Positions 17,810 through 26,740 of a stretch of 64,000 nucleotides of DNA are shown in pieces. The notes beneath the pieces were generated by a model. The model was not told the origin of the DNA. It ran no database searches and worked only from the letters and a program-made list of their open reading frames with translations. A program made the translations under genes and the position numbers. This stretch comes from JAAFHB01 sp038236995. Its GTDB lineage: Bacteria > Bacteroidota > Bacteroidia > Bacteroidales > Prolixibacteraceae. Each line of letters begins with the position of its first letter. Position 1 is the stretch's first letter. Where the stretch lies: contig JBBRZE010000004.1 in NCBI GenBank assembly GCA_038236995.1, positions 50,039 to 114,038 on the forward strand, in the 5' to 3' direction.

Positions 17810-19606
17810 TTAAGGTTCGGTGATCGTGAAAAACCGGCTAAGCAAATTCATGTCGTTCACCTCTTTCAACAAAGATTCGATGGTAGGTTTAGGCACAGCA
17901 AAAATATCGAGAACTAACAAACCGTCAACACAATCGTTGAACTTAGGATCGACATTAAAAGCGACAATTTTAGCATTCAAACCAAGGTATTTTTTAAGAA
18001 GCACGGGCAAACCACTATTATACTGGTCGATATCACCGATAAACTTATCGAGCGAATGCAGATCGGGTGTCATATTTTCGAGGGCTGTATTTAAATGCTC
18101 GTCATCCGTGGTTACCTTAAACCGATTTCGCGGCTTTACAAAAGCGGCTCTTTTATAGTCGAAAAAATTCGCCATGATGTATCTGATTATCAACTCCTTC
18201 GAAATACCAGAGTAAGTATTGCTGATACTTACCGGCCCAATCAAAAAACGATATTCGGGATTTTTCAACAAAAAATACAGAATCCCTTTCCAAAGCAAAA
18301 AAAGCGGCAACGGTTTACGCTGGTATTCCTTTACTATAAATGAGCGCCCGAGTTCAAGCGATTGATTGAGTGTGTCGACGAAGCCTTTTTTCATCTTAAA
18401 AAGACTTTGTGTATAGAATCCTTTGATTCCAAACTGATTGTAAATATCATGCCCCTTCCCGATCCGGTAGCCACCGACAATTTTTTGGCCTTCGTTATCC
18501 CATATAATCAATTGATTATAGTATAAATCAAACTCATCAACATCGGTTGGTTGATTGGTCCCCTCGCCAACTTCGCGAAAAGTGATCTCACGCAGACGAC
18601 CTAACTCATTCATAACAATCGGAATCCGGCCAGAAGGGGCACAAAACACCGAGTAATTTTTGATTGTAAAAAGATGGTGGTCCTTGCGTAGTCCAGCTAT
18701 TTCATTAATGATCAAATTAGTCGGCTGAGGATCGATGATCTTTTCAGGCTGTGGCTGACTCTTGAGTGAGTAATTGAAAAACCGTTTCACCTCAATTCCG
18801 GAATCCAGACAATACGTTTTTGATCGTAAATAACGTCCAAGTTGCCGGACATCGCTAAATTTATCCTGGTCTTTCACGGAAATCGGGTTGCCGATCCGGA
18901 TCTTTATGGTTTTGTCTTTCTTATTTATTATTTCTGAAGGTAGTTTTGCGGTTCGTAATGACGGATGTATTCGTCCCAGAAGGTGAAATAAACGGCTGTT
19001 ACTACCGTGAAAATAAATCGGAACGATCGGGACATGTGCCTTTTTAATAAACTTAAGTGCCGAAAACAACCATTCTCGATCGGTGATCGTTTTTGAAGTG
19101 TAATTGGTCGAAACTTCACCTGCAGGGAAAAAACTTAGAACCCCTCCGTTGTTCAGATGATCAAGTGCAGTTTTTAAACCGCCGATACTGGATGCCGCTC
19201 CGGGATTATTTTCAAACGGATTGACGGCCAGAAAGTAATCAGATATTGGTTCAATTTTCTTCAGCAGGAAATTGGCAATTACCTTGTGATCCGACCGCGC
19301 CATCGAAAGGAGCTTAATCAATAAAATGCCATCTATTCCACCATATGGGTGATTCGAAACTGTGATAAAACTACCGTTCGCCGGAAGTTTCTTTAAGTCC
19401 TTTTCGTCGAAGTCAAGGGTGACATTAAGGTATTTAATAATGCCATCGATTGATTCAATCCCTTTTTTATCGCTGATATTATCATACAATTTGTTGATCT
19501 TGTTAAACTGCAACAGGTGCATCAATAATCTTGCAAAATACTCACCGCCCAGGTAATGCATTAAAGGGCTTGCTTTCAGCAAGTCTTGAGGTTTGACTAG
19601 TTTCAT
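17810..19606 (-). CDS. Fused acyltransferase: PlsC-like O-acyltransferase plus GNAT-type N-acyltransferase (putative OlsF/GlsF-type aminolipid synthase)
   Basis: The 598-residue protein joins two acyltransferases. The N-terminal half is a PlsC-like (1-acylglycerol-phosphate type) domain with the HX4D box in SNHPYGGIDG (H86, D92) and the FFPAGEVS motif at 159-166. The C-terminal half (about 310-570) is a hemolysin/GNAT-like domain as in OlsB (LREITFREVGEG, YNQLIIWDNEGQKIVGGYRIG). The same pair is found as separate GlsB/GlsA proteins in Bacteroides and as fused OlsF/GlsF enzymes in some Bacteroidota and Serratia. Those N-acylate ornithine or glycine with a 3-hydroxy fatty acid and then O-acylate the product. 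I infer this role here; which amino acid is used is unknown. It is followed by the lipid kinase gene. Confidence 0.8.
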   Translation of the reverse strand: MKLVKPQDLLKASPLMHYLGGEYFARLLMHLLQFNKINKLYDNISDKKGIESIDGIIKYLNVTLDFDEKDLKKLPANGSFITVSNHPYGGIDGILLIKLLSMARSDHKVIANFLLKKIEPISDYFLAVNPFENNPGAASSIGGLKTALDHLNNGGVLSFFPAGEVSTNYTSKTITDREWLFSALKFIKKAHVPIVPIYFHGSNSRLFHLLGRIHPSLRTAKLPSEIINKKDKTIKIRIGNPISVKDQDKFSDVRQLGRYLRSKTYCLDSGIEVKRFFNYSLKSQPQPEKIIDPQPTNLIINEIAGLRKDHHLFTIKNYSVFCAPSGRIPIVMNELGRLREITFREVGEGTNQPTDVDEFDLYYNQLIIWDNEGQKIVGGYRIGKGHDIYNQFGIKGFYTQSLFKMKKGFVDTLNQSLELGRSFIVKEYQRKPLPLFLLWKGILYFLLKNPEYRFLIGPVSISNTYSGISKELIIRYIMANFFDYKRAAFVKPRNRFKVTTDDEHLNTALENMTPDLHSLDKFIGDIDQYNSGLPVLLKKYLGLNAKIVAFNVDPKFNDCVDGLLVLDIFAVPKPTIESLLKEVNDMNLLSRFFTITEP

Positions 19607-19731
19607 TCCGAACTAAATGGGTTTAGGGTTCAAAAATAGAAAAATGGAATCAATTATCGCATCTTCATCATTTTTAATCAAGGCAAAATGCGATATTCAA
19701 GGATAATGGTAAAAAGCCCACTGGAATGGAG

Positions 19732-19739
19732 TAATTTTG
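19732..19739 (+). promoter_or_regulatory. -7 promoter element for ygiQ
   Basis: TAATTTTG matches TAnnTTTG, 10 bp before the ATG at 19749. An in-frame TTG at 19737 lies inside the element, so the ATG is the credible start and the leader must be very short. Confidence 0.5.
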
Positions 19740-19748
19740 CACGCAATA

Positions 19749-21593
19749 ATGAGAGAACAGGAAAAATATCCGATAAGTGCATGGCTGCCAACCTCGGCCA
19801 AAGAGGTCGAAGCGTTGGGGTGGGATCAGCCCGATGTGATCCTGTTTTCGGGCGACGCCTATGTCGATCACCCGTCATTTGGCGCAGCAGTGATTGGCCG
19901 GATTCTGGAGCGCGAAGGACTCCGCGTTGCCATTGTTCCTCAACCCAATTGGCAGGACGATTTACGCGATTTTAAGAAGCTGGGCAAACCACGGCTTTTC
20001 TTTGCCATTTCAGCAGGCTGTATGGACTCTATGGTGAATCATTACACCGCCAACAAACGCCGACGCTCGAACGACGCTTATACACCTGGTGATCGTGCCG
20101 GTGCCCGTCCTGATTATACTACGATTGTCTATTCCAATATTCTGAAGTCGATTTATCCTGATGTTCCTGTCGTGATCGGGGGAATAGAGGCTTCACTGCG
20201 TCGACTGACCCATTACGACTATTGGTCGGATGAGCTGAAACCGGGGATACTGATCGACAGTAAAGCCGATCTGTTGGTCTATGGAATGGGAGAAAAAACA
20301 ATCATTGAGTTGGTCAGACAGCTGAAAGAAGGGGCATCATTTCAAACGATTACGGCGATCCCTCAGACAGTCTTTATAACTGATAATTCAGAAAAATATT
20401 CCACACGGGACGAATGGGAAGAACTGGAACTCAATTCGCATGAAGCGTGTCTTCAGGATAAACTGAACTATGCTAAGAACTTCCGGCACATTGAAGAAGA
20501 GTCAAATAAAATGGTGGCTCGAAAACTTACACAAGCCATAAAGGATCAGCGAATTGTTGTCAATCCGTCGTGGCCGCTATTGACGACCGAAGAATTAGAC
20601 AGTTTTTATAGCTTGCCGTTTACTAGGCTTCCGCACCCCCGTTACCGGAACAAGGGAACCATTCCTGCTTACGAAATGATCCGGCATTCGGTGAATATTC
20701 ACAGGGGTTGTTTTGGTGGTTGTGCCTTTTGCACGATCTCTGCACACCAGGGAAAGTTTATTTCCTCACGCTCTGAAGAATCAATACTTGCTGAAATAAA
20801 ACAGGTCACTCAGATGGCCGATTTTAAAGGATATATTTCGGATGTAGGCGGACCATCGGCCAATATGTACCGGATGGCTGGCAAAAATCTGGATACTTGC
20901 AAAATCTGCAAACGTCCGTCCTGCATCTTTCCGGCTGTTTGTAATAACCTGAATACCGATCATCGACCCATGACTGCTCTTTACCAAAAGGTCGCGGCAA
21001 TGCCAGGTGTCAAAAAAGCGTTCATTGGCAGTGGTATCCGTTATGACCTTGTTTTCCATCGCACCGATGATGAGAAAATAAATGTGGGTAATCAGAAATA
21101 CCTCGAGGAGGTTATCGTCAACCATGTATCGGGAAGATTAAAAGTAGCGCCGGAACATACCTCCGATAAAGTGCTGAAAATAATGAGGAAACCTTCATTT
21201 GGACTTTTCTTTAAACTGAAAAGGTTTTACGATTCGGTAAACCAGGCCAAAGGACTCAGGCAACAATTGATCCCCTATTTTATATCGAGCCACCCGGGAA
21301 GCAGCACCGCAGAAATGGCAGAACTTGCCGCAGAAACTAAAGATCTTGATTTCAAGCTAGAACAAGTGCAGGATTTCACCCCAACTCCTATGACGCTGGC
21401 AACAGTCATCTATTATTCGGGATATCATCCTTACACATTAGAAAGAGTCAGCACCGCTAAAACAGCAGCGCAGAAACTTGCCCAGCGCAAATTCTTCTTC
21501 TGGTACCAGAAAGAGTATCGTAATGAATTGATTTCAGAACTCCGGAATATCAACCGTCCTGATCTTGAAAAGAAATTGTTTGGGAAACGGTGA
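19749..21593 (+). CDS. YgiQ-family radical SAM protein
   Basis: Large radical SAM protein of the YgiQ/UPF0313 family, widespread but without an established reaction. From ATG 19749 it is 614 residues, opening MREQEKYPISAWLPTSAKE. It has a B12-binding-like N-terminal region (DVILFSGDAYVDHPSFG), GCMDSMVNHYTANKR, IGGIEASLRRLTHYDYW and the cluster motif RGCFGGCAFCTI (CX3CX2C). Later come further cysteines in DTCKICKRPSCIFPAVC, then RLKVAPEHTS and QDFTPTPMTLATVIYYSG, all family marks. Length is normal. It is convergent with the CNNM/CorC gene. Confidence 0.93.
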   Translation: MREQEKYPISAWLPTSAKEVEALGWDQPDVILFSGDAYVDHPSFGAAVIGRILEREGLRVAIVPQPNWQDDLRDFKKLGKPRLFFAISAGCMDSMVNHYTANKRRRSNDAYTPGDRAGARPDYTTIVYSNILKSIYPDVPVVIGGIEASLRRLTHYDYWSDELKPGILIDSKADLLVYGMGEKTIIELVRQLKEGASFQTITAIPQTVFITDNSEKYSTRDEWEELELNSHEACLQDKLNYAKNFRHIEEESNKMVARKLTQAIKDQRIVVNPSWPLLTTEELDSFYSLPFTRLPHPRYRNKGTIPAYEMIRHSVNIHRGCFGGCAFCTISAHQGKFISSRSEESILAEIKQVTQMADFKGYISDVGGPSANMYRMAGKNLDTCKICKRPSCIFPAVCNNLNTDHRPMTALYQKVAAMPGVKKAFIGSGIRYDLVFHRTDDEKINVGNQKYLEEVIVNHVSGRLKVAPEHTSDKVLKIMRKPSFGLFFKLKRFYDSVNQAKGLRQQLIPYFISSHPGSSTAEMAELAAETKDLDFKLEQVQDFTPTPMTLATVIYYSGYHPYTLERVSTAKTAAQKLAQRKFFFWYQKEYRNELISELRNINRPDLEKKLFGKR

Positions 21594-21603
21594 TCTTTGG
21601 GTT

Positions 21604-22902
21604 CTAAACGTCTTCTTCCATATCATTAAGCTGCGTGAGAACAATCGAATTTTTATTTTTCTTCAGGATGGTGATTTCGTAACCGTCGAAACTGATTTTC
21701 TCGTTGATATTGGGGATTCTTCCGAATTTGAGAATCAGGTATCCCGCAAGTGTTTCGTATTCTTCATTTCTCGATAACGGATGTGGAAGCGAATCATTAA
21801 TATCCTCAAGTGAAGCAGTAGCAATCACAATGTAACTCTTCTCCCCCGCTTTCTCAACAAAAGGAATCTCGTTATCGTATTCATCCTGAATCTCGCCAAC
21901 CAGCTCCTCCAAAATGTCTTCCATTGTCACAATTCCCTCAGTACCCCCGTATTCGTTTATAACCACCGCAATTTGCTGATGTCTCGCCTGGAATTCTTTG
22001 AGCAGTTGCGCAATCCGTTTTGTCTCAGGAACAATCATCACCGAACGCATCAGAGCTGAGATTTTGACAAGCTCTTTTTTGCGCAGTCCGACAAGGATAT
22101 CTTTCAGGTAAAGCACCCCCACAACATTGTCGAGCGAGTCGGCATAACATGGAATCCGCGAATAATCCTCCTCTATCAAACCTTCAATCATACTTTCCTT
22201 AAAATCATTGATGTCAATCGCAACCACTTTTGTGCGTGGAATCATGATCTGTTTGGCCATCCGTTCCGAAAATTCAAATGCGTTTTTAATGATATCGTAA
22301 TCAGCCTGTTCAATTTCGCCACTCTCCTGACCCTGCTTGACAAGGAATTTCAATTCATCGCTGCTGTGCACCTCTTGTCCCTGAACAGTTGAAATGCCAA
22401 GTGCTTTCAACAGTAGGTTGGCAGTCCCGTTCAGTAACCAGATGAAGGGTTTGAAAATATAATAGAAGAATTGCAACGGTAAGGCGATAATCAAGACCGT
22501 GCGTTGCGAACGCTGAATCGCAATTGATTTGGGAGCCAGTTCTCCAAATACGATATGTAAGATGGTGATGATCAGAAAAGCAATTGGCAGGGCAATCTGA
22601 CGCGCGAGTTCGGGATTAATTGCAACCCCTGCAAATGACATCACACTGATGATTATTTTAGATACAACAGGCTCACCGATCCATCCCAGTCCAAGGCTTG
22701 CGAGTGTAATTCCAAGCTGGGTCGCAGCAAGATAACTGTCGAGCTTCGAAACAATGTGCTTAGCGATCACGGCAATCCGGTTACCGCTCTGAACCTTCAT
22801 TTCGAGTTGCGAAGCCCGTACCTTAACAATGGCAAATTCGGCAGCCACGAAAAATCCGTTCAATGAAACCAATAATAATGTAATGAGAATATCTGTAAGC
22901 AT
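21604..22902 (-). CDS. CNNM/HlyC-CorC family membrane protein (DUF21, CBS pair, CorC_HlyC)
   Basis: Integral membrane protein of the CNNM/CorB-CorC family, implicated in magnesium or other divalent cation efflux. The 432-residue protein has a DUF21 membrane domain at 1-195 with the signature LNGFFVAAEFAIVKVR and about four membrane segments. A CBS pair spans about 210-335 (MIPRTKVVAIDIND, QIAVVINEYGGTEGIVTMEDILEELVGEI in two pieces), and a CorC_HlyC domain covers about 350-430. Length is typical. Upstream, 52 bp away, is a DUF2721 membrane protein in the same direction. Annotators often call this hemolysin, but nothing suggests a toxin. Confidence 0.92.
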   Translation of the reverse strand: MLTDILITLLLVSLNGFFVAAEFAIVKVRASQLEMKVQSGNRIAVIAKHIVSKLDSYLAATQLGITLASLGLGWIGEPVVSKIIISVMSFAGVAINPELARQIALPIAFLIITILHIVFGELAPKSIAIQRSQRTVLIIALPLQFFYYIFKPFIWLLNGTANLLLKALGISTVQGQEVHSSDELKFLVKQGQESGEIEQADYDIIKNAFEFSERMAKQIMIPRTKVVAIDINDFKESMIEGLIEEDYSRIPCYADSLDNVVGVLYLKDILVGLRKKELVKISALMRSVMIVPETKRIAQLLKEFQARHQQIAVVINEYGGTEGIVTMEDILEELVGEIQDEYDNEIPFVEKAGEKSYIVIATASLEDINDSLPHPLSRNEEYETLAGYLILKFGRIPNINEKISFDGYEITILKKNKNSIVLTQLNDMEEDV

Positions 22903-22954
22903 CAGTTCTATATTAAACTAAGTCACAAATATAAAGAATTTAGAATAGGAATAC

Positions 22955-23362
22955 TTATTGTTTACGGTTGATCTCCATATCTCCAAGATGAAGATTGAGT
23001 GCCTTTACCGAAATCTGAATTTCATGAATTGAAACCCCCAACGAAGCAATCAATAATAATAGTGCGAGTCCAAAAACCCATATGGCGGGTATTGAACTCC
23101 CGACAAATATCAGAAACATTGTGACAACGCATAGAAAAAGGCTCGAAACGCCTAATATCTGCATATATTTGGTAAGGTAAAGCCGCCGGCGGAGATTGGC
23201 TATTTGCCCCAGTAAAACTTCGTTGGGATTTGCTTTGAACTTTTCATGAAGATTCCTGATCAATGTGGCATAACCCAGGAAACGGTTTGTATAGGCAAGC
23301 ATAATCAACGAAATTGCTGAAAATAAAAGTGCTGGTGTTGTAAGAGTGATCTCTTCGTGCAT
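22955..23362 (-). CDS. DUF2721 family membrane protein
   Basis: Small membrane protein of 135 residues, unknown function. It shows an N-terminal hydrophobic segment (TTPALLFSAISLIMLAYTNR), a basic cytoplasmic loop (QIANLRRRLYLTKYM) and two close C-terminal membrane segments (about 68-110). The arrangement and the ILGVSSLFLCVVTMFLIF segment match the DUF2721 family. It is just upstream of the CNNM/CorC gene, same strand, probably cotranscribed. Confidence 0.75.
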   Translation of the reverse strand: MHEEITLTTPALLFSAISLIMLAYTNRFLGYATLIRNLHEKFKANPNEVLLGQIANLRRRLYLTKYMQILGVSSLFLCVVTMFLIFVGSSIPAIWVFGLALLLLIASLGVSIHEIQISVKALNLHLGDMEINRKQ

Positions 23363-23864
23363 ATTAAATTCTTTTAGTGAGCTAATAAAAACTCATTAAC
23401 TAAACAGTCAGGTCTTCAACTTATGTTTTTCAAAGGTAGTGAATAAACAAATGGTTGATGCTGACAATCAATAATCACACTGATTTTAATGTCTGTTTTA
23501 GGAAAGGAAGATGATTCAAACAGAAATTGTTATGAAGTTAGTACAAGGTTACAGATCGAATGCGTCGGAAAGGTTTTACTTCCCGAAAAATCGGCTGACC
23601 ATGACGCGGTGTCAGGTAGCAGTGCCGAAAAACGATCTGACAGTGACGCAGAGCTCAATTCACCTACCAAATAGTCATTTGAACGTGAAACTTAGTCAAT
23701 TTCAATACGGTTTTAATGATATTTATGGGGAGAATGGTAATCAGGCAATGTGTAGAGACGGATGGCCCGTCCGTCTCTACAAACAGGTCGTCCATCTCTC
23801 CATTTACGTAAAAAGTGCGGATTGAATATTCAAACCACCCTTTCTGATACCTTAAACTGATCAG
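23363..23864. other. Intergenic region with a palindromic repeat, no supported gene
   Basis: A 502-bp gap. A 104-codon frame runs through it (23511-23825), but its composition and its passage through the palindrome at 23752-23780 argue against coding. The hairpin is the only structure I can support. Confidence 0.5.
23752..23780. repeat. GTAGAGACG palindromic repeat
   Basis: GTAGAGACGGA (23752-23762) and TCCGTCTCTAC (23770-23780) form a perfect 11-bp stem with a 7-nt loop. The same GTAGAGACG core returns at 47433-47491, so this is a dispersed palindromic element. Confidence 0.8.
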
Positions 23865-24734
23865 TTATACATCACAAATCAGTACCGATTTGCGCAGTGA
23901 TTCCAGTTTATCGGGTTGGGCAGGAACAAATTCCTGTCCGACATAGCCTTTATATCCGGCAGCAACCAAAGCCTTCATAATGGCTGGATAATACAACTCC
24001 TGCGTATCGTCCAGTTCGTGACGTCCGGGAACACCACCCGTATGCACGTGTCCGATGTATTGTATGTTCTTTTGAATTGTATCAATTATATTACCCTCCA
24101 TGATCTGCATATGGTAAATGTCGTAAAGCAGTTTAAACCTTGACGAACCCACCATTTCGCAAAGAGCAGCTCCCCATACAGTTTTATCGCACTGATAATC
24201 GGCATGTCCGTAGCTGTTCAGCAATTCCATGATAATTGTAACGCCATGTTTTTCAGCCAAAGGCATCAGTTTACGCAGCGCAACAGCACAATTGATCATA
24301 CCGACATTGTCGTTCTGTCCTTCGCGGTTTCCTGAAAAGCAAATCAGATTTGGAACGCCTGCTTCAGCAGCCTTTGGTATCATTGTTTCAAAATCACCAA
24401 TCAACTTTGCATGGTTCGCAACGCGGTTAAATCCCTTTGGAATACCGTAATCTGTTGCATACCCGACGGCACACTTCAATCCAAACTTTTTAACCGTTGC
24501 CCAATCTTTTTCACCCAATAGTTCAATTGACTCAAGACCCATATCAGCACAGTTTTTGGCAAACTCTTCAAGTGGAATATTCCCATAACACCATTGACTG
24601 ACAGAATGGTGAATATTACCTTTCAATTTTGCACCTGCTGTTGCCGATCCGGCAAAAGCGTTCGCAGAAGGAAATCCTGCAGCAGTTACGGCAGCAATAC
24701 CCGCCGTGCTTCCAATCATTTGTCTCCGGTTCAT
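23865..24734 (-). CDS. Exported hydroxypyruvate-isomerase-like TIM-barrel protein
   Basis: Member of the xylose-isomerase-like/AP endonuclease 2 superfamily, closest by pattern to hydroxypyruvate isomerase (Hyi). The 289-residue protein starts MNRRQMIGSTAGIAAVTAAG, a Tat-like signal peptide with only one Arg of the usual pair following Asn-Arg-Arg, ending near AFAG. Barrel motifs include HSVSQWCYGNIPLEEFAKNC, metal-ligand Glu in IMELLNS, LLYDIYHMQIMEGN, IGHVHTGGVPGRHE and YVGQEFVP. Exported versions with this signal are common in Bacteroidota and Planctomycetes carbohydrate catabolism. It is monocistronic here, so the substrate remains unknown. Confidence 0.82.
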   Translation of the reverse strand: MNRRQMIGSTAGIAAVTAAGFPSANAFAGSATAGAKLKGNIHHSVSQWCYGNIPLEEFAKNCADMGLESIELLGEKDWATVKKFGLKCAVGYATDYGIPKGFNRVANHAKLIGDFETMIPKAAEAGVPNLICFSGNREGQNDNVGMINCAVALRKLMPLAEKHGVTIIMELLNSYGHADYQCDKTVWGAALCEMVGSSRFKLLYDIYHMQIMEGNIIDTIQKNIQYIGHVHTGGVPGRHELDDTQELYYPAIMKALVAAGYKGYVGQEFVPAQPDKLESLRKSVLICDV

Positions 24735-25008
24735 ATTACAATTTTAGTATTAATTCAGTTTATTGTTTACGAAACTACACAATTTTGGTTCTACAACGAA
24801 ATGATTTGTTTAAAATTATTCCGGTTCTAAAGAAAAGCTGCAGGCAATATGTAACCGGTAACTTGTAAGAATCTAAATCGTCATGATGTTTTGTAATTGA
24901 CAAGGTAAGAACCCGCATTGGGAAATTAAAAAAATATGGGAACGTTGAAGTGGTTGAATTCTAAATTAAAAGATGAGGAAATCAATCATCTGGACATCGA
25001 AAAAACAG

Positions 25009-25031
25009 AAAAAGACCGGCATTGGCCGATC
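25009..25031 (-). terminator. Terminator of the TetR-KAS III operon
   Basis: Read on the minus strand, GATCGGC (25031-25025) and GCCGGTC (25020-25014) pair over 7 bp with one wobble around a 4-nt loop, followed by TTTTT (25013-25009). It lies 70 bp after the KAS III stop. Confidence 0.6.
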
Positions 25032-25100
25032 CTTTTCGATTTATACAATCCGGGAGATTTCACCCTATAAATTGAATATCTATAACATACTAACGATGAT

Positions 25101-26051
25101 TTAGAACCTGATTAATACAGCACCGGCAGAGTAACCACCGCCAAATACGGTGAGTCCAACCAGCGAATCTACCGGTATCTTATCGATGTTCTGAGAGAGG
25201 CAGATTCCTGTACTGGCACAACCAGTATTTCCCAACTCCTGAATATTGTTCAGCACTTTTTTAGGCTGAAGATTTAATTGTTTGATCAGGTTGGCGATAA
25301 TCCGGTGATTTGCCTGATGAGGAATTATAAAATCGAGATCTTCGATGGTCAGACTGCAATTCTCGAGTGTCTTTTCCAATGCAACCCGCATGAAATTGCA
25401 AGCATGCATAAAAACATCTCGTCCGTCGGGCATTTGAAGTCCACCATCGCCAGGGTGTAAAAATACAGCTTCGGTACCTTTACCAATATGGCCCAATCCT
25501 CTTGTAAAAATATTCAGGACTTCTCCTGGTTTAGGTCCAATTGGTTCTTCAGAGATAAACAAGGCTGTAGCGCCGTCGCCCCATAAGTGCCCGCTCTTCT
25601 CGCACGTTTCGTCACTGTAATAGGTATTGTGTTCAGATGCAATTACCAATGCACGTGTGGCTTTACCCATCGCAAAATAACCTTCAACAATCTCAAGGGC
25701 ATTCACAAGTGAAGAACATGCTGAAGACACGTAAACGACCTGTGCCTCCTGTATACCAAACTCTCGCTGCACACAATGACCCATTGTAGCAACGGTGTCG
25801 TATGGCGTATAGGAAGCGCCGACAATTAAATCAACCTCTTTGATGTCATACGGTAAATCCTTTAATCCACGTCTAACAGCTTCGATCGCCATCGTATTGG
25901 TATTCTCGTCTTTAGCAGCTTTAGACCGTGTCCGGATGCCCGTCCGGTCAAAAATCCATTCGTCATCAAGCCCGTTCAGATTTTTAAAGTATTCGTTCGG
26001 AACACGCTGTTCCGGAACGTAATGCGAAATTGTATTAATAAACATTCTCAT
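25101..26051 (-). CDS. 3-oxoacyl-ACP synthase III (FabH-like ketosynthase)
   Basis: KAS III-type condensing enzyme. The 316-residue protein has the catalytic Cys in VVYVSSACSSLVNALE (about C112), His in DFIIPHQANHRI (about 245) and Asn in ELGNTGCASTGI (about 275), the Cys-His-Asn triad. It also has the WIFDRTGIRTRS block at about 33-44, a FabH mark. The start is MRMFINTISHYVPEQRVPN. It lies 24 bp downstream of a TetR regulator in the same direction. This is not in a fatty-acid gene cluster, and the second-site GNTGCAS replaces the commoner GNTSAAS, so it may be a specialised ketosynthase and not the housekeeping FabH. Confidence 0.85.
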   Translation of the reverse strand: MRMFINTISHYVPEQRVPNEYFKNLNGLDDEWIFDRTGIRTRSKAAKDENTNTMAIEAVRRGLKDLPYDIKEVDLIVGASYTPYDTVATMGHCVQREFGIQEAQVVYVSSACSSLVNALEIVEGYFAMGKATRALVIASEHNTYYSDETCEKSGHLWGDGATALFISEEPIGPKPGEVLNIFTRGLGHIGKGTEAVFLHPGDGGLQMPDGRDVFMHACNFMRVALEKTLENCSLTIEDLDFIIPHQANHRIIANLIKQLNLQPKKVLNNIQELGNTGCASTGICLSQNIDKIPVDSLVGLTVFGGGYSAGAVLIRF

Positions 26052-26075
26052 ATTAAAAATTCAAATTGCAATAAT

Positions 26076-26672
26076 TTAAGCGGAGACTTTTATTCCCCGA
26101 AATAATATTTTCTGCCAGAGTTCAAGTGTCTCACGGCAAGGTTTCCCAAAATTGTCAAGTATAAACTGCTGTTCAAGCCCTTTCAAGGTAGTAAGGGCAA
26201 GGACGGCCGTGTTCTCGTAGTCGTCAACCAGAAATACGCCTGATTGAGTCCCTTCCTGAAGTGTAGAAGCAAAACATTCCTTTTCATGCAAATCGATCAC
26301 TTTACGAAAGTTCTCAATTTTCTCACTTCTTCTCAGGAATTCCATCCTTAATAAGCTGTCTTTTCGAATCAGATTTTCGATTGTCTTCATATGATTAACC
26401 ATGAAGCGTATAATCTTTTTCTCGGGTGATATTTTCATGCCCGCAACCCTGCTAAGCTGTTTTAGGATAATATCGATTTCTCTGTTAATTACTTCAAGAT
26501 AAAGCTCTTCTCTCGTATTAAAATAGGTATAGATCGTTCTTCTTCCGAGCCCTGAAGCCTTGGCGAGATCGTCCATTGTGGTATTATCGGCTCCTCTGTG
26601 GGCAAATATGGTCCGGGCGACGGAAAGAATAGTATGACGGGTAGTGTCTCTCAAAATAAATAAATTGCACAA
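26076..26672 (-). CDS. TetR-family transcriptional regulator
   Basis: DNA-binding repressor with an N-terminal HTH (TTMDDLAKASGLGRRTIYTYFNTREELYLEVI, in pieces, about residues 30-62) and a C-terminal ligand domain with no recognisable effector motif. TACTTTTG on the minus strand (26696-26689) matches the -7 promoter element. The frame starts at a TTG at 26672; a second TTG at 26654 (LRDTTRHTILSVAR) is an equally good start and would give 192 residues. The regulator precedes the KAS III gene by 24 bp and probably controls this operon in response to an acyl-CoA or a fatty acid, which is an inference from context. Confidence 0.87.
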   Translation of the reverse strand: MCNLFILRDTTRHTILSVARTIFAHRGADNTTMDDLAKASGLGRRTIYTYFNTREELYLEVINREIDIILKQLSRVAGMKISPEKKIIRFMVNHMKTIENLIRKDSLLRMEFLRRSEKIENFRKVIDLHEKECFASTLQEGTQSGVFLVDDYENTAVLALTTLKGLEQQFILDNFGKPCRETLELWQKILFRGIKVSA

Positions 26673-26740
26673 AATCGAATTGCGTGTGCAAAAGTAACCC
26701 TTTTTTAATACCGTGAACGAATTTTAAAATTTGTTAACTT

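Noticed and set aside
21604..22902. Hemolysin
   Set aside because: DUF21-CBS-CorC_HlyC architecture marks a cation transport-related membrane protein; nothing suggests a toxin.
23511..23825. 104-codon plus-strand frame
   Set aside because: It runs through the GTAGAGACG palindrome, has no family pattern, and the protein sequence looks like translated noncoding DNA.
24936..25070. 44-codon plus-strand frame (MGTLKWLNSKLKDEE...)
   Set aside because: It contains the terminator of the opposite-strand TetR-KAS III operon and has no RBS or promoter; chance frame more likely.
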